From assembly GCA_964427425.1 (NCBI GenBank), contig CAYRUD010000014.1, positions 310,001 to 374,000 of the forward strand: DNA of 64,000 nucleotides. The letters are read 5' to 3'. This DNA is from CAYRUD01 sp964427425 (lineage in GTDB: Bacteria > Chlamydiota > Chlamydiia > Chlamydiales > FEN-1388). This document shows, piece by piece, positions 36,800-44,837 of the stretch; within the stretch, counting starts at the first letter, position 1; each line of letters begins with the position of its first letter. Position numbers and translations under genes: made by a program. The notes under the pieces were generated by a model that saw only the letters and a program-made list of their open reading frames with translations, made no database searches and had not been told where the DNA came from.

Positions 36800-37651
36800 T
36801 TATTTTGCATGCTGCGTGTTGACTTTTCTTCGAATGTATGACCGAGGCTGTTTACGCCTTAACTCAAGTGTTGATGTATCATATTGACTTGTAGCTTCAA
36901 TCGTTTCTGCATCAGTTTTTACTGTTACGCGTATCGATCCTTTCATCTTATTTTGGGTCTCTCTCTCTGGAGGGTAGAAAAACAGTTCCAATGTACCATC
37001 TTGATTAGCCTTATGAGTTTCTGTTTTGATATCTCCCTCGCGATCAACTACAATCTCGATATTTTCCTGTGGGATAAATCCATTGAGGATAATATGTAGG
37101 ACGTTTCCTCCAAGATCCTTTTTTAAAATCGTAAGTGTTTTACCGGCTTCATTTTTGACGACACATGGCTTATAGGCGAAGGAGCTATGAAGATCTACTA
37201 GATCGGAATTGTGAGAAACTTCAGAGATAAGATACCAATCAGAGCAAAAGCCTGGAATTGCAGGAATCTTGAGATGAAATACGCCGTTTTGAGATTTATC
37301 AGCGAAGCAAAAAGTTCCATCATCTTTAAGCTTTAGGAAATATAAACACTCAGGATAGAAAATATTTCCTGAGTTTGGAGAGTACAAGTAGTATTTTCCT
37401 GGAGGGAGATCCTCTACGAGGAGCTTACATATAACCAATTGATGTCCTAAAGAGCCTTCATTAGGAGGAAGCAATGTATCAAAGCCTTGCTCGATGGAAA
37501 ATGAGCATGATTTTATGGGATCGTGAAATGCGAGGCTAAAATCAGTATTCCATCGATAATCTTCAATTTGGCACCGTCTTGCGGGTGAGCATCCGGTGAT
37601 TGTAAAGAGAACTAGCGCAAAACTTAATAAGAGAAGTCTTCTATTTATCAC
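36800..37651 (-). CDS. Lipoprotein, first of a paralogous triplet
   Basis: The 283-residue precursor starts at GTG 37651, because GGAG lies 8 nt upstream; a TTG at 37669 is in frame but overlaps that site. The lipobox is ITGC. It shares AIPGFCSDWYLIS, LKKDLGGNVLHIILNGF and STLELRRKQPR with the other two, but its middle has YSPNSGNIFYPE where they have CPH...PAHPE. It is the most diverged copy. The operon reads toward the ABC-2 exporter. Confidence 0.65.
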   Translation of the reverse strand: MINRRLLLLSFALVLFTITGCSPARRCQIEDYRWNTDFSLAFHDPIKSCSFSIEQGFDTLLPPNEGSLGHQLVICKLLVEDLPPGKYYLYSPNSGNIFYPECLYFLKLKDDGTFCFADKSQNGVFHLKIPAIPGFCSDWYLISEVSHNSDLVDLHSSFAYKPCVVKNEAGKTLTILKKDLGGNVLHIILNGFIPQENIEIVVDREGDIKTETHKANQDGTLELFFYPPERETQNKMKGSIRVTVKTDAETIEATSQYDTSTLELRRKQPRSYIRRKVNTQHAK

Positions 37652-37743
37652 GACTAGTTCTCCGTCCAAGGTAATAGCTTTGAAAAGCGAAGAGGCTACT
37701 CGAAATGGGATATTAAATTGAAGAGGTAATAGAATTCATATTA

Positions 37744-39096
37744 CTAGAGCCCAAATGGATAGGTATCTGGTACTTCTCGAAGCTCTTTTGTTTTGCTGAG
37801 AGGTGTTATTGCTTCCGTTTTATCAAACCAAATGTACTCGTCGAATTGCTTCGGAAGCGTTGCTTCAAAATAATGGCTTGATCGTTCAGAGTGCGCTTTA
37901 TAAATAACGCCGATAGCGCGTTCTAATCGTGGAACCAGTAGTGATTTTCTTGCTAAAGACTGTTTATTTCTGAGAGGTAAGAAGAAAGATGGAATCGATG
38001 TCTGGTGGAAGATCCCTTCGTAGCTATCACTTCTTGCTGGCCGGACATTCATTATTTGCATCTCATCGCCCCATTTCGTAGAAGCCGCAACCGTTCCATG
38101 ATCTGTTCCGAAGCCGACAAGATACGCATCTGAATTCATGGCCTCACGACAGAGCTGTCCAACATTAAATTCTCCTTGTTTGCTCATGGAGGTTGCTGCC
38201 GCATTGCCAATATGTGAATTATGTTCCCAGATAATGGCTTTAGCTTTTTCCCCTTTTCGAGAAAGTAGAAATTCTAAGGTTTCAAACATATGTCGATCAC
38301 GTAAGTTCCATGATGACTCAAAGGATGAATAAAGAGAGCGGTAGTACTTTTCTGCATCTGATGCAAGGCGGGCATTTTGAATAAGGTCAATATATGTGTC
38401 ATCGTCTTTACAAATCGTTTCGATTCGTTCTTGATAGAGTCTATTAAGAACATGCGTTACTTCGCTCTCACAGCTCTTAAATTCTCCAGAAATGACTCCA
38501 AAGGAATAAAGCTCAGGATCATCTTTCCATCGATTAAGGCAGCTGTAGTATTGAGCCGCTTCATCGGCAAGAGAGAGAGAAATCTTTTGTAAATGATGAA
38601 TGACGCTGTCGATTGATTGGTAGAGGCTATAGAGGTCCAAACCGTAAAAGCCTATTCTTTCATCAGGCTTTTTTGATTCGTTGTATCCTCTCAGCCATTT
38701 GACGAAATCATGAAACTCACGATTTCTCCACATCCAAGTCGGAAAACGAGTAAATGATTTATTATCTGGTAAACCATGAGGAAGATGGCAGACATATCGA
38801 TGTACTAAAGCGGCATCTGGCCAGTCTGCCTCTATACAGACAAGATTAAATCCGTAGGATGTAATGAGTTCGGAAGTAATCTTAGCGCGCATGCGATAAA
38901 ACTCTGAGGAGCCGTGCGTTGACTCTCCAAGAAGAACAACTCGTGCGTTGCCTGCTCGCTTAAGGAATGAGGTAATGTCTGCTTGATCGATGTCGTCAAA
39001 TTTCTCGACTTCATCGGTAATGAGAGAAATGACTTCATTTTCGGGGAGATAGAGAGGCTCGTCATGTATTGAAACGCTCGTTAGATTATGATTCAT
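37744..39096 (-). CDS. Erythromycin-esterase-like protein
   Basis: The 450-residue protein matches the EreA/EreB-like family. VVLLGESTHGSSEFYRMRAKIT (about 55-76) contains the conserved Glu and His, CIEADWPDAALVHRYV holds the second metal or substrate Glu, and GFYGLDLYSLYQS and AIIWEHNSHIGNA are later landmarks with conserved His. Known members hydrolyse macrolide lactones, while most relatives have unknown substrates, so resistance is not claimed. It is divergent from the VOC-EVE-MarR operon; the 187-bp space holds that operon's promoter and operator. Confidence 0.8.
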   Translation of the reverse strand: MNHNLTSVSIHDEPLYLPENEVISLITDEVEKFDDIDQADITSFLKRAGNARVVLLGESTHGSSEFYRMRAKITSELITSYGFNLVCIEADWPDAALVHRYVCHLPHGLPDNKSFTRFPTWMWRNREFHDFVKWLRGYNESKKPDERIGFYGLDLYSLYQSIDSVIHHLQKISLSLADEAAQYYSCLNRWKDDPELYSFGVISGEFKSCESEVTHVLNRLYQERIETICKDDDTYIDLIQNARLASDAEKYYRSLYSSFESSWNLRDRHMFETLEFLLSRKGEKAKAIIWEHNSHIGNAAATSMSKQGEFNVGQLCREAMNSDAYLVGFGTDHGTVAASTKWGDEMQIMNVRPARSDSYEGIFHQTSIPSFFLPLRNKQSLARKSLLVPRLERAIGVIYKAHSERSSHYFEATLPKQFDEYIWFDKTEAITPLSKTKELREVPDTYPFGL

Positions 39097-39228
39097 TTTG
39101 TCCTCTCCCTATGAGTCGAATGCTAAGGTCTCCTCTATAGACGAGAGTATGGAGCGGCTCGGATTATTTACGTGACTGGGACAATTTTTTTGATTCGTAT
39201 GATAAGGAAAATCCTTAGGTAAAACTTA

Positions 39229-39257
39229 TTGATGTAAATACGTATACGTACAATAAT
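39229..39257 (+). promoter_or_regulatory. Candidate promoter with palindromic operator for the VOC-EVE-MarR operon
   Basis: TTGATG (39229-39234) and AATAAT (39252-39257) are spaced by 17 nt. The spacer contains the perfect 12-bp palindrome TACGTATACGTA (39239-39250), suited to a MarR dimer. The first gene of the operon starts 27 nt downstream and the operon encodes a MarR protein. Confidence 0.55.
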
Positions 39258-39283
39258 AATGCGTATAAATTAATGAGGTATAT

Positions 39284-39646
39284 ATGGTTTCTCCCTGTGT
39301 GCGTTTTATCCTCTTATTCGTGAAAAATCCGTCTGTAAGTAAAGAGTTTTACTCAAAAATTCTAAGCATTGAGCCAATTGAAGAATCACCGACGTTTGTA
39401 TTATTCGATCTCAAGGATGGGCTAAAGTTAGGGTTATGGTCACAAGATACTGCTCGCCCTGCTGTATCATCAACAGGAGGTGGATCTGAGATCTGCTTTA
39501 TGGAAGATGATGTTGAAGGGATCTACCTCAAGTGGTCTTCACTCGGTATTCCTATGGCGATGAGTCCTGCCGCAATGGATGGAATGAGCTCTACCTTTGT
39601 TGCTCTCGACCCAGATGGCCATCGTATTCGTGTATTAAAGTTTTAA
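39284..39646 (+). CDS. VOC-fold protein (glyoxalase/bleomycin-resistance superfamily)
   Basis: The 120-residue protein has two beta-alpha-beta-beta-beta modules, with KNPSVSKEFYSKIL in the first and DVEGIYLKWSSLGI in the second, ending in FVALDPDGHRIRVLKF. Family members bind metals or small toxic compounds. A Glu in GSEICFMEDD may be a ligand, but the metal site is not complete by eye. It is first in an operon with EVE and MarR genes (spacing 12 nt, then a 4-nt overlap). Confidence 0.8.
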   Translation: MVSPCVRFILLFVKNPSVSKEFYSKILSIEPIEESPTFVLFDLKDGLKLGLWSQDTARPAVSSTGGGSEICFMEDDVEGIYLKWSSLGIPMAMSPAAMDGMSSTFVALDPDGHRIRVLKF

Positions 39647-39658
39647 GGAGACTTTGTC

Positions 39659-40081
39659 ATGGCAGCATATTGGGTTGGAGTTGCAAGTAGGGAGCATGTT
39701 TTACGAGGAGTACAAGGCAGCTTTTGTCAGGTTTGTCATGGGAAAGAAACTCCACTAAAGAGGATGAGAGGAGGGGATTGGATTATCTACTACTCTCCTG
39801 TTGAGCGCTTTGGTCTAAAAGAGCCATGCCAGAGGTTTACTGCTATTGGAAAATTAGTGGCAAAAGATCCATATCAATATAGAATGGCTGAAAATTTTAT
39901 TCCTTGGAGAAGGGATGTAGAATTTCTTCTATGCAAAGAAGCATCCATTAAACCCTTGATTGAGAAACTCTCATTTATTCATGATAAGCAATCATGGGGG
40001 TATCCTTTTCGCTGGGGATGCTTTTCTATCTCTGAGGAAGATTTTAAGGTGGTTGCAGAAGCTATGGGAGTACATGTATGA
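39659..40081 (+). CDS. EVE-domain protein
   Basis: The 140-residue protein has the EVE/PUA-like layout: YWVGVASREHVLRGVQGSFCQVCHGKETPLKRMRGGDWIIYYSP, then FTAIGKLV, then FIPWRRDVEF, and a C-terminal WGCFSISEEDF. EVE domains bind modified bases in RNA or DNA, and often occur with stress or defence genes. It starts 12 nt after the VOC gene and overlaps the MarR gene by 4 nt (ATGA). Confidence 0.85.
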   Translation: MAAYWVGVASREHVLRGVQGSFCQVCHGKETPLKRMRGGDWIIYYSPVERFGLKEPCQRFTAIGKLVAKDPYQYRMAENFIPWRRDVEFLLCKEASIKPLIEKLSFIHDKQSWGYPFRWGCFSISEEDFKVVAEAMGVHV

Positions 40082-40536
40082 CCAATTTCGATTTCTTTCA
40101 GTCGAGTGTTTTTCGTAGAGCTGAGGATAGCCCAGGCTTTTTATTATGGAGAGTGACCACTCGATGGAGAAGAGAAATTGAAACGGTTTTAAAGCCTCTT
40201 GGGTTGACACACCCACAATATGTTATTTTGGCGACAATAGGGTGGCTTACAAAAGATGGTAAAAGAGTAAGCCAGGTGGATATAGGTCGGCATGCTTGCC
40301 TTGATCCAAACACAACTTCTCAGATTTTGAGGGGGCTCGAGGAAAAGAAGTTCATTGAGCGAGGACATATGAAAGATGAGAGGAGTAAGCTCCCCTCGTT
40401 AACCCCAGATGGCGCTCAAATTCTTTCGCAAGCTATCAGAGCTGTCGAGACAAGAGACACTGAGTTCTTCCACTCAATTGATCTAAAAAATACAAATTTC
40501 TTGGATGCCTTACGTAAGCTTGCAGACTACTCATAG
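40078..40536 (+). CDS. MarR-family transcriptional regulator
   Basis: The 152-residue protein has the winged-helix MarR core: VILATIGWL, a recognition helix in CLDPNTTSQILRGLEEKKFIERG, and the wing DERSKLPSLTPDGAQIL. It is last in the VOC-EVE-MarR operon and translationally coupled to it. It most likely represses its own promoter at the palindrome 39239-39250. Its ligand is unknown, and the operon may answer oxidative or drug stress. Confidence 0.9.
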   Translation: MTNFDFFQSSVFRRAEDSPGFLLWRVTTRWRREIETVLKPLGLTHPQYVILATIGWLTKDGKRVSQVDIGRHACLDPNTTSQILRGLEEKKFIERGHMKDERSKLPSLTPDGAQILSQAIRAVETRDTEFFHSIDLKNTNFLDALRKLADYS

Positions 40537-40769
40537 CTTGAGCTAGCAAATCGATCGTTACATAATATCCTTCTCTCACATCTTCAGTTTTTTTCTTCCG
40601 AATTAATTGCGGACTTCGTCATAATTTTTGCCTCGTAAAAATTTTATGTTATTCTTTCTTAGAATCTTGTGCGTCTCAATGAAGTAAGCCATAGCTTGAT
40701 TCTAGCGAACAACTTACCCAAGAAGAAGTTACTTTTTCTCTCGCAAAAACTTTAGAAGGTGTTTAATCT

Positions 40770-41867
40770 ATGCAGCATGTTCATTACAGCTCATCATCGA
40801 CAATTATCCATGCTGCAACCCAAGCTATTGTAGAAGCTTACGCATCCCGAGGAGCGAATAATAGTACAGTTAATAGTACAGTTATCGGAGTATGTGGGGT
40901 TAATCCAAAAGAAACAAAAGTTGGCGTAACCGATCGCGTTGTTTCAGTCGCGGCAAGAGAAGTGTATTTTCGGTCGCTTCAGGTAGATGATAGCGAACAA
41001 GAGAGCGCTATCCAGTGCCAAGGATGCAGGCAATATTTCCTAAATCAAATTCGTGGTAATCGATTAGAAATCGCTTTAAGAGTGATGGAAGCGCTGCGGC
41101 AAAAGGGCCTTATTTCTTCGTGCGAGAGTGTTGATTACAACCAGTATACTAAAGAAATAAAGGCGCTCTTTCGGCAAACAGCTTCACTACCTACTCAAGA
41201 GATTCTTCCCATCCCACCGATCTACCTTGGCTCTTATGAAGAGGTGTGTGAAGTAGAACAGCGGCAGTACGCGATATCTTCCGCTTCCTCCCCAAAGCCA
41301 GTTTTAGCGACCTGGCACTTTTCTGACTGTGTAGCAGCTGTAGGTTTTGATAAAGAACAGAAGATCGGATTTTTATTTCACATAGACGCTGACTCAAGGA
41401 TAGCAAGAGCGATAACGAATTTAGTTTCCTCTCTTCAACAAAGAGATGGAAATGCCAATTACTCATTTGAGTATATCCTCTTAGGAAGTGCTGATAGAGA
41501 GAATATCACTTTAGGAAGTGCTGATAGAGAGAATATCACTGCTGAGAATCGAAGAGTCTTTATTCAAAATATTTTTGAGAAAAATTCGAGCAATACCATC
41601 TCCTTCAAGCGAAGATCACAGGATGAGAGAGACTCAATTAGTTTTAATGACTTTATGAAAGATTCATTCTGGTCGAGGTCTGTGAGATTGTGCAGAAGTG
41701 TCGCTATAGATCTTCGGCATGATGATCCACTCTCGAGCCTTATGGGGTATGAAGCTGAGTTGAATCCCTATTCAGCATTTCATAAAAGGGAGCGTACTGA
41801 TGAAGAAGCCGACTTATTCTGCCTAACAGCAAGCCCTCAGATGAAATGTGTCTATAAGGTTGAGTAG
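40770..41867 (+). CDS. Hypothetical protein with CheD-like deamidase triad
   Basis: The 365-residue protein has no signal peptide. Residues about 178-206 read as a strand-loop-strand with Thr181, Cys187 and His204 (ATWHFSDCVAAVGFD, then KIGFLFHID). The spacing of +6 and +17 equals that of CheD (T21, C27, H44 in Thermotoga), a glutamine deamidase, and the local IG..H pattern also matches. No chemotaxis genes are nearby. It is paralogous to 42651-43712; both share PPIYLG..EEVCEV, ISSASS and a C-terminal MGYEAELNPYS. A host-protein deamidase role is inference. Two tandem in-frame repeats occur inside the gene. Upstream 230 bp is AT-rich. Confidence 0.55.
   Translation: MQHVHYSSSSTIIHAATQAIVEAYASRGANNSTVNSTVIGVCGVNPKETKVGVTDRVVSVAAREVYFRSLQVDDSEQESAIQCQGCRQYFLNQIRGNRLEIALRVMEALRQKGLISSCESVDYNQYTKEIKALFRQTASLPTQEILPIPPIYLGSYEEVCEVEQRQYAISSASSPKPVLATWHFSDCVAAVGFDKEQKIGFLFHIDADSRIARAITNLVSSLQQRDGNANYSFEYILLGSADRENITLGSADRENITAENRRVFIQNIFEKNSSNTISFKRRSQDERDSISFNDFMKDSFWSRSVRLCRSVAIDLRHDDPLSSLMGYEAELNPYSAFHKRERTDEEADLFCLTASPQMKCVYKVE
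40860..40883 (+). repeat. In-frame 12-bp tandem duplication
   Basis: AATAGTACAGTT occurs twice in tandem, giving NSTVNSTV in the CheD-like protein. The paralog lacks it. Confidence 0.9.
41481..41540 (+). repeat. In-frame 30-bp perfect tandem duplication
   Basis: Two identical 30-bp units (41481-41510 and 41511-41540) encode LGSADRENIT twice. The copies have no differences, pointing to a recent slippage or an unstable length. The paralog has a different sequence here. Confidence 0.95.
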
Positions 41868-41882
41868 GCTCATGAAAGACTG

Positions 41883-41908
41883 GGGCCTCTTAGATTTAAA
41901 TGAGGCCC
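41883..41908. terminator. Bidirectional hairpin terminator
   Basis: GGGCCTC and GAGGCCC form a 7-bp stem with a 12-nt loop between convergent genes ending at 41867 and 41943. Confidence 0.7.
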
Positions 41909-41942
41909 TCTTGTGGTCTTATCCAATATCAGCTCGATTGTC

Positions 41943-42512
41943 CTATTTATAGAAACGCAAGACAGCGTTGAGCTCTGGAATATGCTTTGAGATCTCAGTG
42001 ATGAGCCCTTCTTCATGAGTAAAAAGATGAAGGTGGGTTTCTTTGACTTTGTTTAGATAGCTCATGATGCCCACGACCGATTGTCGGAAAATGACGGAAT
42101 TAATATCTATTCCTCGATATCCCTTAAGAATATCATTAAACCTCTTAAAAACCTGAATCACAGTGTTATAGTTCTTAATGGCCATGCTTTCATCGATCGT
42201 CTGAAAAGGTTGCCGAGGATTCCCTGTTGGAATTTGAATAATCTTTTTTTCTGGTAGTGAGCGCTTGTTTGGAATTGCTTGTAATGTGCTATAAGAAGTT
42301 GCGTTTAAGTCCGTAGACTGCTGTGAAGCAGCCGACTGTGCGCGAAAAAGAAGAGGGTGAAGGGGATAGGTATTCATTTTGGATGAAGTTTGTTTAATTG
42401 GGGGAGCAATTCCGGTCCAGACTCCTTCATGATCTTTTTCTACTTTGTACAGCTTTTCGTATGGGTCGGCTTCTGCTGGACGGTAGTCAACCCCTAATTT
42501 TCTTTTAATCAT
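41943..42512 (-). CDS. Hypothetical protein between CheD-like paralogs
   Basis: The 189-residue product has a polar, Ser/Gln-rich middle (about 45-95) and a helical C-terminal half (YNTVIQVFKRFNDILKGYRGI to the end). No signal peptide, membrane segment or known motif is visible. It is transcribed opposite to both flanking paralogs. It may be an effector or chaperone-like protein, but nothing in the sequence decides. Confidence 0.5.
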   Translation of the reverse strand: MIKRKLGVDYRPAEADPYEKLYKVEKDHEGVWTGIAPPIKQTSSKMNTYPLHPLLFRAQSAASQQSTDLNATSYSTLQAIPNKRSLPEKKIIQIPTGNPRQPFQTIDESMAIKNYNTVIQVFKRFNDILKGYRGIDINSVIFRQSVVGIMSYLNKVKETHLHLFTHEEGLITEISKHIPELNAVLRFYK

Positions 42513-42650
42513 ATCGGTTGCCTTTACTACAGTAAGTCACATAACCTTGTCAGAGGTTAGTTTAAACTAATTATAATTTAAAAATAACGAAAGAAGTTTG
42601 AGACGCATTAAGCGCCTTCGGATTTCATTCTACTACTTACTAGGTAATAC

Positions 42651-43712
42651 ATGATTCAGAACCATCATCTTAGTGCGCCTAATCATATTATCAATACAGT
42701 TACAACGGTAATAACTGAGGAGTATAGTTCTCATAAAGAGGCTTGTGTATGGAAGAAAGGAATGATAAGAGTGTATGGAATCATCGATATGATGAGCGAT
42801 GTTGAAGTCGTCGATCGAGTAGTCACTGTATCCATCAAAAAGCTTTTTTTATCTTCAATCGGGAATGATCATTCGCAAAGAACTCTCCCATGTGTGGATC
42901 ATATCCAGCGCTTTTTAGAGGTGTTTCAGAAGAATAAGCTCGAGATTGCATTACGAATAATGGAGTCACTCCGAAGACGGAATCTAATCACTTCGTGCGA
43001 GCATATTGAATATGATCGCTCCTCTCTTTCTTTGAGAGCATATTTCCGGCAACAAGCGGCCCTCCCAACCCAAAGTGTGCCTTCAAGTATGCCTCCTATC
43101 TATCTGGGGCCATTTGAGGAAGTGTGTGAGGTACAGCAAAGAGAATTTGCTATATCGAGCGCTTCTTCTGCAAAGCCAATCCTTGCGACCTGGCATTTAG
43201 CTACCTGTTTCTCAGTCGTAGGATTTGATTATGAGAGGAAAATTGGGTTTATTTTCCATATAGATGATATTTGGGGGACTGTAAGAGCGATAGCAGAACT
43301 TAAAAAAGTGCTTTTAAAAACAGATGATAAGGCATCCTTCTCATTTCAATATATTCTGATGGGAGGTGTAAGTGAAGATAGTGAAGGAGAAGACAAGAAA
43401 AATTTGATAGAGGAAATGTTCTCTAGGAAATCGAGGGATAATATCTCATTTATAAGACGAGAATATCAAGATACTGTCTCGATACGCTCTAAGTTCTACG
43501 ATATAGACTCCGTTTGGTCTCAAGCAGTGAGACTTTGTCGAAGCATTGCGGTTGATTTACGAAAAGAAGACCCTCTTTCAGATATAATGGGATATGAGGC
43601 GCAGTTAAACCCCTGCTCTAGTTACTATACAAGAGTACATACATTGAAAGAGGCTATACAAATCATTAAAAATATGAGCCACATTTATAAATGTATCTAT
43701 ACTGGGGACTAA
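42651..43712 (+). CDS. Hypothetical protein with CheD-like deamidase triad, paralog
   Basis: The 353-residue paralog of 40770-41867 keeps Thr180, Cys186 and His203 in ATWHLATCFSVVGFDYERKIGF with the same +6 and +17 spacing. Also conserved are EIALRIMESLRR, PPIYLGPFEEVCEVQQREFAISSAS, VRLCRSIAVDLRKEDPLS and MGYEAQLNPCSS. Residues between them (for example 212-250) diverge, while the triad does not, which supports a catalytic role. The gene ends 11 nt from a convergent gene. Effector function is inference. Confidence 0.55.
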   Translation: MIQNHHLSAPNHIINTVTTVITEEYSSHKEACVWKKGMIRVYGIIDMMSDVEVVDRVVTVSIKKLFLSSIGNDHSQRTLPCVDHIQRFLEVFQKNKLEIALRIMESLRRRNLITSCEHIEYDRSSLSLRAYFRQQAALPTQSVPSSMPPIYLGPFEEVCEVQQREFAISSASSAKPILATWHLATCFSVVGFDYERKIGFIFHIDDIWGTVRAIAELKKVLLKTDDKASFSFQYILMGGVSEDSEGEDKKNLIEEMFSRKSRDNISFIRREYQDTVSIRSKFYDIDSVWSQAVRLCRSIAVDLRKEDPLSDIMGYEAQLNPCSSYYTRVHTLKEAIQIIKNMSHIYKCIYTGD

Positions 43713-43723
43713 TAGACTTTAAG

Positions 43724-44725
43724 TTAAGAAGTGCTATTTACTCCTTCGAGTTGCTTTTGAAAGCCTAAGAGTGTAAGGGCTCCTCCGGAGTGGATAATCA
43801 GAGTATTTCCCGTGAATGAGGAGCTCTCCATTAATAGTTTTGACTCATGGAATAACTTCGCTGAATAGATCGGATCGAGAAAAAATCCCTCTTGTTGAGC
43901 GATCAATTTTATAAATCTAAAGATTGCTTTGTTTGTCGACCCAAACGATGGCGCAAGAGTCGGCGTATGAGTAATAAATTCTGGGAAAGGTATCGCCTCT
44001 TGGACCCAGTTCTCAAATTGTACCTGAAATGAGCTCAATCGCTTTTTAAAATCCTCTTCGTCATCAGCGAGGTGAAGAAGGTGGACCTCAATTTCTTTTT
44101 GTAAATATTGAAAGCCCAGTAAGAGAGCGGAAGCTGTAAGTCCAGTCCCTACATCGATAAAAATCCGATCAAAAGATAAACCTAAATGTTCTTCATTTCG
44201 AATAATGTCTAAAGGGAGCGTTAAGGCTCCTAAAAATGCCAGAAAATCTTGAGCGCCTTCTGAGATGACGTATGCGTTCTCAATTGTTTTCGCATATTCT
44301 GAAGCTATTTCATCAACTCGATGCCACTCATCTTTCGAGACCCAATGGATTGAGGCGCCAGATATAAGTGTGCTCAGAAGGAGAAAATTGCCAACTAATT
44401 GAGCTGGTTTTTCTCCTCTGAGGAAGAGGATAGGCTCAAGGCCATTTTCAATGAGAAGCTGTGTGATTGATAGAACATTATTCGAGTAGGTTCCACCGAT
44501 GACGCAGATTCTTTTATATCCTTGCGTACGAAGAAAAGGTACGAGAAAGCGGTATTTGCGAAATTTGGATCCTGAGATGCCAAATCCAAGCTCATCATCT
44601 CTTTTGACAAAGCAGTTATCGCCAAAGCTTCTTAATGGATGAACTCTTGAGTTTACAGGATAATCAGCATGGGGAAGCTTTTCCAGTAAAGAGGATAGAC
44701 GCTCTTTGTCATATATAGCATTCAT
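43724..44725 (-). CDS. PLP-dependent ACC deaminase / D-cysteine desulfhydrase family
   Basis: The 333-residue fold-type II PLP enzyme has the Schiff-base lysine in the segment ISGSKFRKYRFL (Lys54) after FVKRDDELGFG, the phosphate-binding GGTYSNNVLS, and a C-terminal serine-type loop in HSGGALTLLGF. Known members deaminate 1-aminocyclopropane-1-carboxylate or break down D-cysteine; sequence alone does not separate these. No signal peptide. It is probably monocistronic. Confidence 0.8.
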   Translation of the reverse strand: MNAIYDKERLSSLLEKLPHADYPVNSRVHPLRSFGDNCFVKRDDELGFGISGSKFRKYRFLVPFLRTQGYKRICVIGGTYSNNVLSITQLLIENGLEPILFLRGEKPAQLVGNFLLLSTLISGASIHWVSKDEWHRVDEIASEYAKTIENAYVISEGAQDFLAFLGALTLPLDIIRNEEHLGLSFDRIFIDVGTGLTASALLLGFQYLQKEIEVHLLHLADDEEDFKKRLSSFQVQFENWVQEAIPFPEFITHTPTLAPSFGSTNKAIFRFIKLIAQQEGFFLDPIYSAKLFHESKLLMESSSFTGNTLIIHSGGALTLLGFQKQLEGVNSTS

Positions 44726-44837
44726 TAAGCAGGGTGGCTCCTTCCTTTTTATGAAGTAAAGTCAGTCTCTTTGTCGACATATTTTAGAAGTTTCATTATT
44801 CATGTCATTTTGATTCATTAAAATTTATGACGTACAT

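Noticed and set aside
40671..42606. GCGTCTCAA and TTGAGACGC upstream of the two CheD-like paralogs, in inverted orientation
   Set aside because: A 9-bp match 1.9 kb apart is expected by chance in this length; no further similarity flanks it.
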